Source: Misgurnus anguillicaudatus
Lineage: Eukaryota; Chordata; Actinopteri; Cypriniformes; Cobitidae
Direction of reading: 5' to 3'
Length of the DNA: 64,000 bases
Assembly: GCF_027580225.2 (NCBI RefSeq)
Contig: NC_073342.2
Location: forward strand, 17,849,501-17,913,500
Of the stretch, positions 11,320 to 26,200 are shown piece by piece. Both the position numbers and the translations under genes were made by a program. The first letter of the stretch is position 1; every line of letters begins with the position of its first letter. The notes beneath the pieces were generated by a model that saw only the letters and a program-made list of their open reading frames with translations, was not told where the DNA came from and searched no databases.

Positions 11320-14196
11320 TCACCTAAAGGATTATTAGGAACACCTGTACAATTTTTCATTAATGTAATGGTGTGGGGGATGTTTTCTTGGCACACTTTA
11401 GGCCAATTAGTGCCAATTGGGCATCGTTTAAATGCCACGGCCTACCTGAGCATTGTTTCTGACCATGTCCATCCCTTTATGACCACCATGTACTCATCCT
11501 CTGATGGCTACTTCCCGCAGGATAATGCTGCATGTCACAAAGCTCAAATCATTTCAAATTGGTTTCTTGAAAATGACATTGAGTTCACTGTACTTATATG
11601 GCCCCCACAGTCACCAGATCTCAAGCCAAAAGAGCATCTTTGGTATGTGGTGGAACGGGAGCTTTGTGCCCTGGATGTGCATCCCACAAATCTCCATCAA
11701 CTGCAAGATGCGATCCTATCAATATGGGTCAACATTTCTAAAGAATGCTTTCAGCACCTTGTTGAATCAATGTCCCGTAGAATTAAGGCAGTTCTGAAGG
11801 TGAAAGGGGGTCAAACACAGTATTAGTATGGTGTTCCTAGTAATCCTTTAGGAGAGTGTATATATAAATAAATATTTATTATATAAATATTTATTTTTCT
11901 TAAAATTATGCATCTATGTGTGTGTATTTATAAATGTACAAATATTATACACAGTACACCCACATATATTATGTAAACAAAAATTTTTATCCTTCAAACA
12001 ATTAGTCGCAACTAATCATTAGGCAATTTGTATATTTTATCCTACATTTATCATTACACAAATTTATCATGGTGCAGTACTTTACACCAAAAAGTTATGT
12101 AATTAATCCTTAACTAACATGAACTTACCAACACTAATTAAACTTGAAGTTTTGATGTTTGTTGTCTGGTTAGCATGGTCTCATACAGTATCCTTAAGTT
12201 ACAATCAACACATAAAAATACATTTTTATATAAATGTGACACTGTCTGTGAAATCCAAGTAAAATGGACACAAGTTATCAAGGGGACTATTTTCGGGCGC
12301 TGCATAATATCATTGCGTCCGCTGCAGCCATGTTACGGCAGCAAATTCCTTGATTATTACACCAGAATGAGAGTATAGTTCCTAGCCATATCGGGCTAGA
12401 AAATCGCAACTTTTAATTTTCAGTCTTAGTACACGATGTTTTAAATTGGAAAAATATAGAAACTCTTTGGTCATTTTTTAGCACGATGCTAATGGTCTAA
12501 TCAGATTCAATGGATTATGCTAAGCTATGCTAAAAGTGGTACCGCCAGACCCGGAGATCAGCTGAATGGATTCCAAAACGTTTCCTTTCCATTAATCAAA
12601 TGTTTAACTCTAGGGAAGCTGGAAAATGAGCATATTTTCCAAAAAAGTGGAGTGTCCCTTTAAAGTCCCAAAAAGTACAGATTCCAACTTAATGATGCAT
12701 TATGGGTCTTTTCCCGTCTGCCCCGAGGTGACTTTCTGGCCCAACATTTGTCTGCATATGTATGTTGCTTGGCTGTTTTCGAAGACTTTGGTTCCCTCTG
12801 AGACATTGATAGGGCTGAGCTTCCTGCCTCTCTCCCTCTATATTTCTCTTTCCGCGAGGTTGTTTTCTCCTTATTTCACTTGACTCGCTCATATCTGACA
12901 TCTCTTGCTGTGCTAAAATATGGTTTGGTCGCCTTTAGCCAGGCTTTGTCATCTCGTGTCTCCAGGGTAAGTCACTTCAGCTCATCTGTGATTTATGCTT
13001 GCATTTTTGTTTCGTATATCCGTGTATCCTCGCAAAATGAATATGTTTACTTGTCCTGCTGTTATCACAAGACCCATTTAGTTCATTATATTGGTAGTAA
13101 AATGCTTTCACATGATTCTGGTCAGCTGCCTAATTCGTAAATCAGTGAAGACTGGAAAACATACACTGTTGTAAGCAACCTGTTGGTGGAGCTCAAAGAT
13201 CAATCAGGGGTCTTGGTTTTTGGAGAGGGGTTAAAGACCTCAGTCCATCTAAACACACACAGACGCTCGCAACCCTTTGAACTCTGTTTGTCTCTGAGGA
13301 AGATCAAACGCACATGGCTGCTAATTACAGCCGGTAAAAACAGTGCAGGAAATGCGATCACGTCTAGATAGCAAGACTGGAGCATTAAAGGCGCTGGATC
13401 TCAATTTGTTTTTACATATCGAATCTGGACCGTGTCTACGTGTAATGATGCTTGTTGACGACACGGCTGCAGAATAGAGATAAGAGAGGCGGGTTTATCT
13501 CATTGCTGATCTCAGACCTGTCTGAGCTTATCTGATCTAGGTATAACCGCACATGTGACTTTTTTGTGTGCGCAGGACGGGCGTTTGTCTGATAGTATTA
13601 AAATACATCTAGGATTGTTTATGTATGCATGCGCACATTTGTGTGTGTGTTCGGTGTGTCTGTCTGGTGTTGATCCAAGCTCACAGCTGTCAGGATCAGA
13701 GACTCAGCCAGGTGCAGCTCCACACTCCCAAAGCTCTCTGGATAAGTTGCATGCTCCGCTAATAAGACGCAGTCGCCTCTGCTTGATCTCGGGTTGCAAC
13801 CTCTAATACTACTTGATAGCTCGACATAATCTCCCACATCACGGCCTCCCACTCGAGAATATCAGGGTTTTTTTTGGTTGCTTCGAGTAAAGTTCCCACA
13901 ACTTCACATGCAGGATTTATAAGGAATAGCTCACATATTGTATTCATAATTTATCCACCCTCATGCGATCCCAGATGTTTATGGCTTCCTGTTTTGAACA
14001 AACATAATAATAAGCGGTCATGTTATTTTGTATGGGACTAAGCTAGTGGTGGGCAAAGATTTATTGCGTTTAATTGCATACAAAATAAAAGTGATTTTTT
14101 TTTAAATAATAGATGTGTGTGTTTTGCGTGTAATTTTTATGTATATTTAAACACACATACATTTATACATTTTCAAACTTTTTAATTTATATATAA

Positions 14197-14234
<38 letters not shown>

Positions 14235-17200
14235 GCTATATAAATTAAACGTTAAAAGTTTTGTGTTTAAATATACATAAAAATTACACACAAAACACAC
14301 ACATCTATTATTTTACGCAATAAATCTTTGCCCACCACTAGCTTAGTCCCATACAAAATAACATGATATAAAATATATATATTTTAGGGCTGTCAAAAGA
14401 TTAATTGTGATTAATCACATACAAAATCACATAAAAAGTGCACAATAAATGTGTGTGTGATCTGTGTGTATATATTATGTATATATAAATAAATACACAC
14501 ATACATGTCTGAATTTCAGAAAATGTTATTTAGGTATATCTTTTATTTATTTTTATAATATAAAATATATATAAATATACATGTAAATATTTCTTAAATA
14601 CAAACATTAAAGTGTATTTATATTTACATAATTACACACAGTGCACACTCATAAATTATGAAAATAACTTTTATGTTGTATGCGATTAATCGCGATTAAT
14701 CTTTTGACAGCTGTGCCTAATTATTATGTAAATAAATAATAATAAAAAACTGTTTTACATAATAATTAAACACAACAGCACACACTCATATATTATGCAA
14801 AAACTCAGTTTTATTTTGTACACAATTAATCGCGATTAATCTTTGTCCACTACTTTAAGGCAAAGCTCCAAAAAGCACATACATCATCATTTAAAGTAAT
14901 ACAAAGAACTATAGTGGGTTATTAAATGTCTTTTGATCCGAAATTATACGTTTCTGAGAGAGAACAGTTCATATTTTGAGCTGGTGTCCATACATTACAT
15001 TCATAGATATTTGCCCTGTATCTGAAAATGGGATACTGTGACAGTACTGAATTAGATTATGTACCTTCTTATCGCCCATTAAAAAAGTAGGTACTATATG
15101 AATATGGAAAGTATAAATAAATTCGGACGTACTACATCCCCCATGTTCATACATCATGTAACATACGTAGCAATTTAACCACAATCCTTCTTCTTCGTTG
15201 TATAACGTCTCTGCCGAGGGCTCAGATGATAGTAAAGTGTCCATCGAATGAACCCTTTGGGATCTTCCAGGAAGTAATATTCCATTTTTAAATACTATGA
15301 ACACATTGAGTGCAGTAAGTTCAAATATGGGTACACGTTGATAACGTTGAATCTCATTGGTTCCTGCGTTTCTCGTGATGGAAGGCATTTGACAACTAGT
15401 CATAGTGCAGCTTTGCAATGTTGGCTCCCATAAGAAGATAACAGATAGAATTTTAATATTAAATTATATGAATGACTTTACTCAAGAAATGAAGTCATAC
15501 ACATCTGGTAAAGATTGAGGGTGTGTAGATAATGAGACATTTTTCAAATTTAGATAAACAATTTCTTTAACTCCAACTGTAGTGTCCCCAGAGTGACTGT
15601 GTCCGCACTCCTCTGTGTCATACTCATGACTCAAAACAGGAAGTACTCAGAGCAATACAGTATTAGCCGAGCGGGAGAGGGCGTAATGGGGGATGCCATA
15701 ACTTGAGGCTTGTGGTAACCCTAAGGTTATACTGTATGTACGTTTATTTAAGAGTCTGCTTCATGACCGCAGCAGCAGACCTTTTACTGGTGTTTAATTT
15801 GACCACCACACATTTTAACATTGGAGTGGCATCTTAAGCTAAATGTCCTACAAGATCACATCACATTATAATATTGTTATCCAGTATTTGCAGAACCAAA
15901 AAATGTCTCTTTTGTTCCTGTGTCAGCTGTTTGTCCACAAGGCGGAAAACAGCAGGGTGGCTTGTAAAGATACAAGAGCATTACGGAATGGGCGAATGTC
16001 TTCCACAGGAAACGGGGTCTTGAGTCCAGTGATTTACAGTCATGAGTAAAAACAGATGGGGTGGTGCTGAAAGGCAGTGTTTCTTTAAAAGTCTCTCGCT
16101 CTCTCTCTCTCTTTCTCATGTAGAAAAAGACACTAGCTTGTTTCAGTTCAGACTTGCATTTGGACTTAAACCTAATTAGAGCCACTTTCCCACCAAAGGG
16201 GAAAACCAAAAGGCTGCAATAGGGAGCCAAGTGCAGAACGGGAGGGGTGAAGGAGAGCAAAGTTGATGAGAAACTGCAAAGAGAGAGAAAAAGTTTTAGC
16301 CGAAAGACATAGAAGGGACAGTGTTTGGTTGAGCGTAATGGGTGTGTAACTCGTGGACATTGTTTTCAGTCTCGCATTCAGCTTCTGTTGTTGTTTTGGC
16401 TGAACGGCAGACTTGGAGGTCTCGGTCAGACGTCTGGCTTTAGAAACGAGGTTTGTGCAGTTGTCTCAGTACGTTAGGAGGTCCCGTCGTTAGCAGCGAA
16501 TAGAATGAGGAGGACGAGGAGAGGGCGGCTTTGGGAAACCGGGGGAGTGCATCACTGAATCTCAGCCTGCTGTTAGTGTCTCTCCCTCACTAACGGGTAG
16601 AGATGGGACTTGAGCATGGAAGAAAAAATTGACTTTTATAAGCATTTTACTTGGCTTAAAAAGGTAAGTTACTGTTTCTTTAAGAGGTTTTTTGGTGTGT
16701 TTGTCTTTGATGTTTTCGTTGTGGTGTTAAAAGTGTTCCTCTAGCTTAGTTGTTCGAATTTTGCATAAGCAGCACAAATGGTTGTGGATTCGATTTCTAG
16801 GAAACACACATATGATACCAATGTATAGCTTGAATGCAAGTCAATAAAACTAGAGATGCACCGATATTAAATTTTTCCACCGATAGCCGATTATTCAGAC
16901 TGGCATCTGCCGATACCGATAGTTTGGTGGTTATATTAACTTGCATTAACTAAATTCTGAAGATTTCTTTACATTTTCTATACACAGAGCTTAAATTCAT
17001 TGTATTTTCATGTTCTCTTTTCATTGACAGGATATATGAGCCATGACTATCGGCAGTTTTTAAATTATCGATAATACCGATTATTGGCCGATATATCGGT
17101 GCATTTCTAGATAAAACCATCTGCTTGATTGATGAATGTAATGTATTGTAAATGCAAAGGTTTTGGTTTCGAATCCCAGGAAATGCATATTGATTAATGT

Positions 17201-20200
17201 TTTGATTGACAGGATGTATGAGCCATGACTATCGGCAGGGTTTTTTTTAGTGCTGGGCAAAGATTAATCGCGATTAATCGCATACAAAATAAAAGTGATT
17301 TTTTGCATAATATATGTGCGTGTACTGTGTCTAATTATTGTGTATATTTAACCACACACACATTCATATATTCATTTCAGAATTGTTTTACTTAAATATA
17401 ATTTTTTAAAATTTATTTTTAATATAGAATATATAAAAATATAAATAAATATATATAAACACGTAAATGTTTCTTAAATACATACATGAATGTGTGTGTA
17501 TTTATTTATACATAATAATTACACACAGCACATACTCATATATTATGCCAAAAATCACTTTTATTTTGTATGCGATTAATCGCGATTAATCCTTGCCCAG
17601 CACTAGTTTTTTTTTTTTTTCGATAATACAGATTATTGGCCGATATATCGGTGCATCTCTAGATAAAACCATCTGCTTGATTGATAAATGTAATGTAATG
17701 TATTGTAAATGCAAAGGTTTTGGTTTCGAATCCCAGGAAATGCATGTTGATTAATGTTTTGATTGACAGGATATATGAGCCATGATTATCGGCAGTTTTT
17801 TAAATTATCGATAATACAGATTATTGGCCGATATATCGGTGCATCTCTAGATAAAACCATCTGCTTGATTGATAAATGTAATGTAATGTATTGTAAATGC
17901 AAAGGTTTTGGTTCCGAATCCCAGGAAATGCATGTTGATTATTGTTTAGATTAAATGCAATGTATGTCGCTTTGGATAAGAGCGTCTGCTACTTTCGTAA
18001 AATATGAACATTTGGGGTTGGATTTGTGTAACGCTGTTTGTTATTGTTAAAAAAATCAAGCTTTGTTGTGCCGCTTTGAATGTGTGGCGGGCTGATTTGC
18101 AATAGCACAAAAGCTCTTTTTATGTCCCCCCTTTCCAGCTTTAATGATTCTGAGCTCATACCCTTGAATACCAACAAAAAAGCTTTCACGAACATACCAC
18201 TTAACACTCGGGGTAGTAAATCAAGCAGTACAATTTAATTGAAAAGTGCACCAGCGTGCACACCTGTTCTTAAAGACAAGAGGTGTTGGAAAGCTAGCTC
18301 GCGCTTGCCACAGTTGATGTGGTTTACAAGGGATTGTGGTGTACCGAATATGGGGCACGTGCGTATAACATTTCAGGAAAACACATCATCACTCAGACGG
18401 CACCCCTGCTGTTAAACTTAACCAACCATTACATTCCAATGAAAGAGATCAATTACAGTAATTATACCAGATGTGAAATTACAGTAACAAAAACAACTGT
18501 ACAGGCCAAAATGAAGAATGACTGTATTAGACTGTATGACTGTATACATGTTGCAGGGAGGGTCTCAATACTGTCATACATTCTTATACAGTGGGGTAAT
18601 AATAATGATCTCTATAGTTTCTTGTCCCAAACCATTTCAGGCCTTTGCGGCCCTTAAAGCAGCCAGTGGGATGTGGAAAAAAAAGGAAATTCCAAGGCTT
18701 ATGTGATGTCTTACTTGTAAAGATTGGTGCTCGCAGGCATCATGAATCTTTATGTTTGAAGTCATCATGAAATGGAGGTAGAGATTGGGCTGATTGAATC
18801 CTAAATTGGGTTGCTAATTGCTAATCGCTGCGATCTTTTTCTTGGCACCGCCCTCTCGCCATTCCTTGTGACAGGAAGTAGGTTTGTTTCGAGGAGGGGA
18901 GGACATTAGCGTTTTTGGTTAAAGATTATGAGGGCACATGAATAAAAAAAAATAATAATACAGCTCACAGATAAGTCATTTATAAAAATTACCCAATGTT
19001 CTATAAAGTTTTTCAAATTTCATGATGACTTAAAGGTAGTTGCAGATGTCTGTAGATGATCATTTGTTTTTAAAGGTCGAAAGGTTAAAAAGGCACCTTG
19101 ACTGTAAAGACCTGTATGCCTTTTGTAAGGAATAATTGACGACGGGCCGTTGAATTATTAGACAAATAATGCACACCCGAGGTGGTGATGCGCGTCGTGG
19201 CCGAGTCAATTATTCCGCTTATCTTACTGTTACAACACCTCAAGACATCGATCACATGATATATTTAAAGGGATTTGTTCGGCTTTTGTACTTAAATCGC
19301 TATTGTGAGTGACTATTTGCGCGTCTCATCCAACGGCTCTTTTGCTTGTTCCAAAATGTCATTTTAAAGCTGGCAATGGAGGCTTGAGCCGTTGATAGAA
19401 TTCTAATGCAGTTATTAATGAAGTTATTAGAGCAACAGAGACACAGAGAGAGAAAGAAAGAAAGAAAGAGAGATGGAGCAAGAGAGGGCGAGAGAGAGAG
19501 AGAGATTGTGTGAACGAGGCTACCTCTGTGCTGTTATTGCCTTGGAAAATTGTTTGTTGTGTTGTTTTTAGTTCGTTATTACAGTTAATTATGCGAAGTG
19601 ATATGGAACTCTAATGCGGTCAAGAGAGCTGCCTGGAACCTCATTCCCTGAAAATAATTGCACACCTCAGAACCTTCATCAGCCAATCAGATTCAAGCAT
19701 TCAACGGACCTATAGTATAATTTTTTTTATTTTTCTACTACTCAAAAATATGTTGCTGGAAAGACATTAAATACTTTCATTACTTAAAAAAATTCCAACA
19801 TGTAATTCTTATTTTAACCTATGGAGGCCGCCATTACGTTCCCGAGCGTAGTGCATTCTGGGTCGATGATGTATAAAAGTTTTTGCGGAAACTTTTCTGT
19901 CCGTCTTCTTTTTTAGGGTCTTCCTTTTTTGTATTTTTTTGAATTCTTCATATTTTTAATTGCATGCGTGTAGGTGTTATCTACTATCTATGTGCATTTA
20001 TATCTTATCTCTTATCTTCTGTTTGACATCATTTTACGATCTACTGATGGAAATCTTGTTTACCCTGTTTTCCTCACTGTAGTGTTAAATGGCTCCACGT
20101 AGGTAGGTCCTATGACGTAGCCACAGAGCCTTAGGCTACACATCGGTTTTCATTCATACTTCTGCGTCATTGTTTGCGTCGATGTGCAATTACACGTGCA

Positions 20201-23200
20201 GCTCGCTAGCAGGCAAGGCCAACAGGGTTGTTACAGTATCAAGGCCAAAGCTGAAGAAGCGGGTTGTGTACATTTTTGGAGATCAGCAGTGATTGAGGTA
20301 AACAGACTTTTATTGCAACCTGAGTTTTTAAATAAAACTCCTTAACTTGGTTCATCATAGCTATTCTAGCAAACCAAGCGCTTGCGGTCCGCGTAGCATT
20401 GACGCGTTGTTACATTGTTACATGAAGAGATACACGTCAGGTTACTGCGTAGGGTCTGCATCTCTGCATAGGCTATGCCGTACAATCGACGCAGAAGTAT
20501 AAAGTGCACTTAACGTTTTGTCTGCAACCTTTTGTAAACAAAATAGCGGCCTCAGAATGATCTGACTTTTTCATAGTTTTTTAAAACTATAACATTTGTA
20601 CTGTTTTTAATTTCACATTCATATAGCCAATGCCAGTCTTAGTTTATAGTCGAGGTACCCTTTACCATATCAGTATATTTTTACACATGTTTACATTCTG
20701 TCATACTATCTGTTTACATCTCATTCTGTGCAATAACCCATCTGCATGATGTGCAATACTTGCCTCAATCCAATAAAGTGCAATACTACTTACTACTTGT
20801 GCCACTTATGTGCAAAACAATGCAACAGTCTTTTATTAATGAATTAAAGTTTCGGTTTACTGCACATTTCCATGAGAAACCATGAGGCATATGTTTTAGT
20901 GTCGCCCGCCAAACGGTTTCTTATTTCTTTTTCCACTGTTATTGAGACTTATGCAAAAAATATGCAAATTACCTCATTAATTTGTAATGAGCTTCTTTAT
21001 TGACTTTGCATTGAAATGGTGCCCATCTTTATTTGCCCCAAATTGTCATTTAACACCTTTACAATGGCACACAAATGTGTTTGGACCGCTGCGGTCCTTC
21101 CCTTTGTTAAAGTTTATTCAGCCATTGGCAGCAAGCCATTCATTTTCAAAGAAGTGGACAAGCAGGTTAGCACCTCCTCTCGCACGCCTCTCTGTTGACT
21201 TTCAGTTTCTGTGTTTGTGTGGCTCAATTTTTGCTCTCTGAATACTCAATGTGTCCTATAAGCCAGTATAATGACCTAAAATGATCTACATTGTGGGAGA
21301 TTTTCTTAAGGAAGAAAGCTTAATGAAGCATTGCTTTAAATTAATTAAAATATAGTAGTATACTAAGATAAAAAGAGAACAATAATAAGATATATTTAAG
21401 AGTTATGTTGAATCTCCTCATGATATGTGTCCACAGGTTAACCATCAGTCCTCCAGCAACAATGAGACCTATCAAGAGAGGTTGACGAGATTAGAAGGGG
21501 ACAAAGAGTCTCTCGTTCTCCAGGTGAGAGTTTTATCCCTTTCAGTCCTTCAAAACATTTCAGTGACAATAGTCGCAATGTCAACACAATGAGAAACTAC
21601 CCAACATGCTTGTTAAACCTCTCAGGGTCTGAAAAGAGACATGTGACACCCTTTCGCTCTGGCACGGGGTGACACGGCTGCCCTGTCTAATGCACAATGA
21701 TGACAGTTATCAGACAGTCATAGAGGAAAGGTTGATGTCCCTCAACACCAAAACTAAGCCATGATGGTATTATCACCCGACGCCTACTGTATGTGTTTAC
21801 TGTAAACTAGCAAACTTGTTTGTGCTTGTTCTAGTAGAGATTATATCAAATCTGACACTGCAGTAAATAATGGTCGATATGTTTTAAAAGAAGTCCCGAC
21901 CCGAGACAATCCCAAGAAAATTAGACCCGAGTTCGACCCAACATAGTGGCAATTTTTTTAACCCAGCTGGACCTGAATGTGAACATGTGCAACTCCCAGT
22001 CAGACAGAAAGAAACCCCAATTTGTCCCGCTGCTTCATTTATTTGCATTTGTTATCTGACAAGACACCAAGGTAATCGCTAAGATGTGCATTCAGAATTG
22101 TTTGACAGGTCTAGCTCAATGAAAATTAACCTACCGCCAGCCACACGATGTCACAACCCCCCCTCTTGGCAAACAGAGGGGGGGTTGGAAAAGGACTTGA
22201 TGTACATGCGAGAGAGTTCGGGTCTTCTCGGGTCCGTTCGGCAAATACACATTTATTTTAAATTATCCGATAGCGCTAATATTATACCCTACCTGTGTCC
22301 GAGCCACACGTGAAATTTTAGACCCGGAAACGCTTGGGACCCGTGAAGCCCTCTAGTTTTGTGTGATTTTTAGTACATTGTTATGTGGTTACCAGTGTTT
22401 TAATGAGGTTGTTTTTTTGAATGGTTTTCTAACCATTGGTTAAAGGATTAGTCCATTTTCTTAAAAACAATCCAGATAATTTACTCACCACCATGTCATC
22501 CAAAATGTTGATGTCTTTCTTTGTTCAGTCGAGAAGAAAGTATGTTTTTTGAGGAAAACATTCCAGGATTTTTCTCATTTTAATAGACTTTAACCTGATA
22601 AGGAACACTGTGCCGTACACGGTACACCCCCTCCCTTGCACGTGAGGCTGCATTTGTAAGTTTGAAGCATTAAATCTTCAAAATATACGGTCATGCGGCA
22701 CATCGTTGGAAAGCTTAGACTTTAGGGAATCCATTAAGCGCACACACAAAGCATAATATGATTTTAGCAGTCATAAAACTGTAATCTAGTTGTTAGTTAC
22801 CTGAACCGGGTGGTGCCGATTTAGGATATTTACTTACCTTCAAAATCTTCCCTTTATCCGCTTAGGTGAAATTGTCCAAAACAAATTGTTCATAAATCCC
22901 CAAAAGTCCAAGGAAATGGAATATCCAAGCCTTTTAATCCAAAACGTTTTGTTCATCTCACAATCTTGACGTTTCTGACCGAATTACGATATAAATAGTG
23001 TATACAATTATAGTTCACTAATGGACATTCGTTCGAATCTCACTTTTCATTCACGATTTATAATGAATATATTCGGATGTCACGTTTATTGTGCAACATC
23101 TGAGGAACAAATACGCCCCCTTGTGGAATTTCAGTCGTTCCATAAGAAGCTACTGGACCAACACGTAACAGTTTTAATGCAGTTTAAAATTGCAGTTTCA

Positions 23201-26200
23201 AAGGACTCTAAACGATCCCAAACGAGGCATAAGAGTTTTATCTAGCGAAACGATTGTCATTTTTGACAAAGAAAAATAAAAAATATGCACTTTTTAACCA
23301 CAATTTCTCATCTATCTCCGCCAGCGCGACCTGACGTAATTGCTAATGATGTGGAAAGGTCACGTGTTACATATATGAAACGCACATTTGTGAACCATTT
23401 TAAACAATAAACTGACACAAAGACATTATTTAGTATCATTCGACATACAACAGCGTCGGAACGGTCCTCTTTCTTCACACTTGTAAACACTGGGGCGGAG
23501 TTTCACATACGTCATCCGTGACCTCTTGACGTTATGATGTATTACGTGAGGTCGCACTGGCGCGTTACTTGACCGAAAATAGACGAGAAGATGTGGTTTA
23601 AAAGTGCATATTTTTTATTTTTCTTGTCAAAAATGACAATCGTTTCGCTAGATAAGACCCTTATGCCTCGTTTGGGATCATTTAGAGTTCTTTTAAAACT
23701 GCAATTTTAAACTGCATTAAAACTGTTACGTGTTGGGTCCATAAAAATGGGAAAAATCCTGAAATGTTTTCCTCAAAAACATAATTTCTTCTCGACTGAA
23801 CAAAGAAAGACATCAACAGTTTGGATGACATGGTGGTGAGTAAATTATCTGGATTTTTATTAAGAAAATTGACTAATCCTTTCAGCCAGACAAGCCTCAA
23901 ACAAATAGAGCAATGCTTTGAAAGTCTACAAATGGCTTGCATATATACTAATATAAGGCCTGTACAATAATCTTTAATGGGATAAAGTATTATGTCATCA
24001 AAATAAATGACACACTCTACCTTTAAGAAACACTGTATGTCAAGTTCCTAACTTCCCGCCCATCTTGCACTCTCATTGGTGGATTGTCTTGTGCTCTAAA
24101 ACTCCACTTAAACGATTGGCTCCTAAAGCCTTCAAGGTGTTCTACTTCTGCTTTTACCTGTCCTGCTGGTTGGCAGTGCTTCAGTTGGGATTAAACAAAA
24201 GAGCTTTTTCAACACAATTGAGGATCAGGTTCTTGTGTCAGTATGGAAGCTCGACTAGACTAAAGAATGGCAATTTTTAACCCAGCAGTCCAGATCTTAA
24301 GGTGCATTCCTCTGCTGTGTTTGCATGTTAGAGGTGGACGCGTGTTGCAACCGTCATTAACATACCTGTAGGAGGAACGTGAATGAGGGGGCGGGGGGGT
24401 GAAAGAGAAAGAGAACGGGTTTCAGGTGAATCCAAGTGAACGTTCTTCTGCTGTCTGCTGGTTTTAGGTGAGCGTCCTTACTGACCAGGTTGAAGCTCAA
24501 GGAGAAAAGATCAGGGATCTGGAAAGCTCCTTAGAAGAACACCACCTTAAACTTAATTCCACGGAGGAAATGCTCCAGCAGGTAAGATAACATCTTTGCT
24601 GGTGTTTTTTCAGTCTGTCAGTTTAGACTTAAAATAGAAATCGGACCAATATAAGGAAGGGAAGTTTAAAATGACTGAGTCATCTGCATGTTGGCTTTCT
24701 CATTGGACTTTGACAGTATAAACTTTCAACACAATGTGTTTAACACTTAAAACTTAAGCAATGCTTGTTTTTTCCGGCAGTTACACAAGTTATTATACCC
24801 ATGTTTTCATGTATTTGATTTACGAATGTGGGTTTGCTGTCTTGGCTTAAATACTCTTGTATGTGACTAGACCAAAGCATCCTCTGTTTATTTGCTTGTT
24901 GCTTTGAATTTCATTGTAAATGTGATAAATATGGGTGTTTTGTTGTATTGTTTGCTATATAAGTAACTGGGTTAAACTTGTGGGTCTGTGGCCACGCTTA
25001 TAGCGTCTATATATTTAGCCACAGTCCGCTGGCAGCTGTTGCTTTGATTTGCATATAGAGGAACTGTTTAGTTTTATTTATGTGTTCGAAACGGCTATGT
25101 TCCTTCAGCAATGCCAAAAGAACCACAGTAATTGATACTTATTTGCGGGTTTCCCTAATGTTTTGTTGAAAACAAATCCATAAACTTACTCAGACTGAAC
25201 TTTGTAGGCGGGTTATGTTTACAAAAGGTTCAATGATTAACAATTTGAAAACTTTCTTTACACTTCAGACACACTTTTTGAAGTATAGCTATTTAATAGT
25301 TATTTATGGCATTTTATTAAAACTATACGTTTTTATTTTAATTTAATTTAACAATACAATTTTATTAAAACAAAAAAGGAATAACATGAATGATGGTATT
25401 ATTATCATTGTTGTTATTATCACCATTAATAATGTTATTAATTTGAAATAATTTCAACTTGCTAACACTCTATAATAAGGTTTTATTTAACTTTAATTAG
25501 GGATGCACTGATATGGAAATTTTGACCGATAACCGATAACTCTTTATATTTGGGGGCCGATAACCGATATATATATATAGGCCGATAAATATTCATATTA
25601 TTTTCACAATGAAAAACTCCCAGACCGCGGACATCTTGTCTTTGCGCTAGACTAGCATACTCTTCTTAAACCCACAACACGTGTCATCTTTGTGCTATGT
25701 CACAGAAAGCACCAATCAAAACTCTACATGGCCAGCAATGAGCAAGTGAAGTGGTTCAACAAACCAAAATAATCCATAATTTATCGGTTTTTATTTATTG
25801 GCCTAATTTTGCTATCAGATCGATAACCGATAATATTGAAAATAAGCAGTTATCGGCCGATAACGATATGTTGCCCGATATTTCGTGCATCCCTACCTTT
25901 AATGCATTAGCTAACATAAACTAAAGGGGGTCGCACACCGGCCACGCAGCTTAGCGCCGCGCCGTTCTGAAAAAATCGAACACATTGTTTTCTGTGACTA
26001 TACGCACACCGCCGCCAGTAACATCATATTTGTCCCAAATCATTAACAATTAACGTTGGCTGCTTATGTATATTTTACATTTTGAAGTAGTCACTATCTG
26101 ACGAAGCTCGCGCTATTTAATGTGCACTTCTGGTTTACGATACCTCCGAGTTGTCCTAGAAGCGACTCGACGCGGCGGGACACTGAGCTGCGCAGCCGGT

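Larger units (their letters stand above)
11176..12024. mobile_element. MITE with AGTCGCGACTAAT termini, split by a Tc1 relic
   Basis: Left end GCCTAATGATTAGTCGCGAC; right end is its near-inverse (GTCGCAACTAATCATTAGGC). Terminal repeats extend about 65 bp. Begins 31 nt after the exon 2 donor. Confidence 0.85.
16741..17996 (+). repeat. SINE split by a hAT MITE, then partly amplified in tandem
   Basis: The head (16741-16850, tRNA-like B box gtggattcgattt) and tail (17940-17996, gtcgctttggataagagcg) of one SINE flank a hAT MITE. The MITE's end plus SINE sequence recurs with a 188-nt period: gataaaaccatctgcttga starts at 17110, 17662 and 17850. Confidence 0.85.
17997..21436 (+). other. Rest of intron 2
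   Basis: Holds an AG-rich run (about 19438-19505) within a MITE-like element, a second inverted-repeat element near 20150-20515, and otherwise nothing recognised. Confidence 0.45.

Noticed and set aside
11203..11826. 207-codon open frame as a whole protein
   Set aside because: Its first third is translated (TA)n microsatellite; only the transposase half is meaningful, and that belongs to a dead Tc1 relic.
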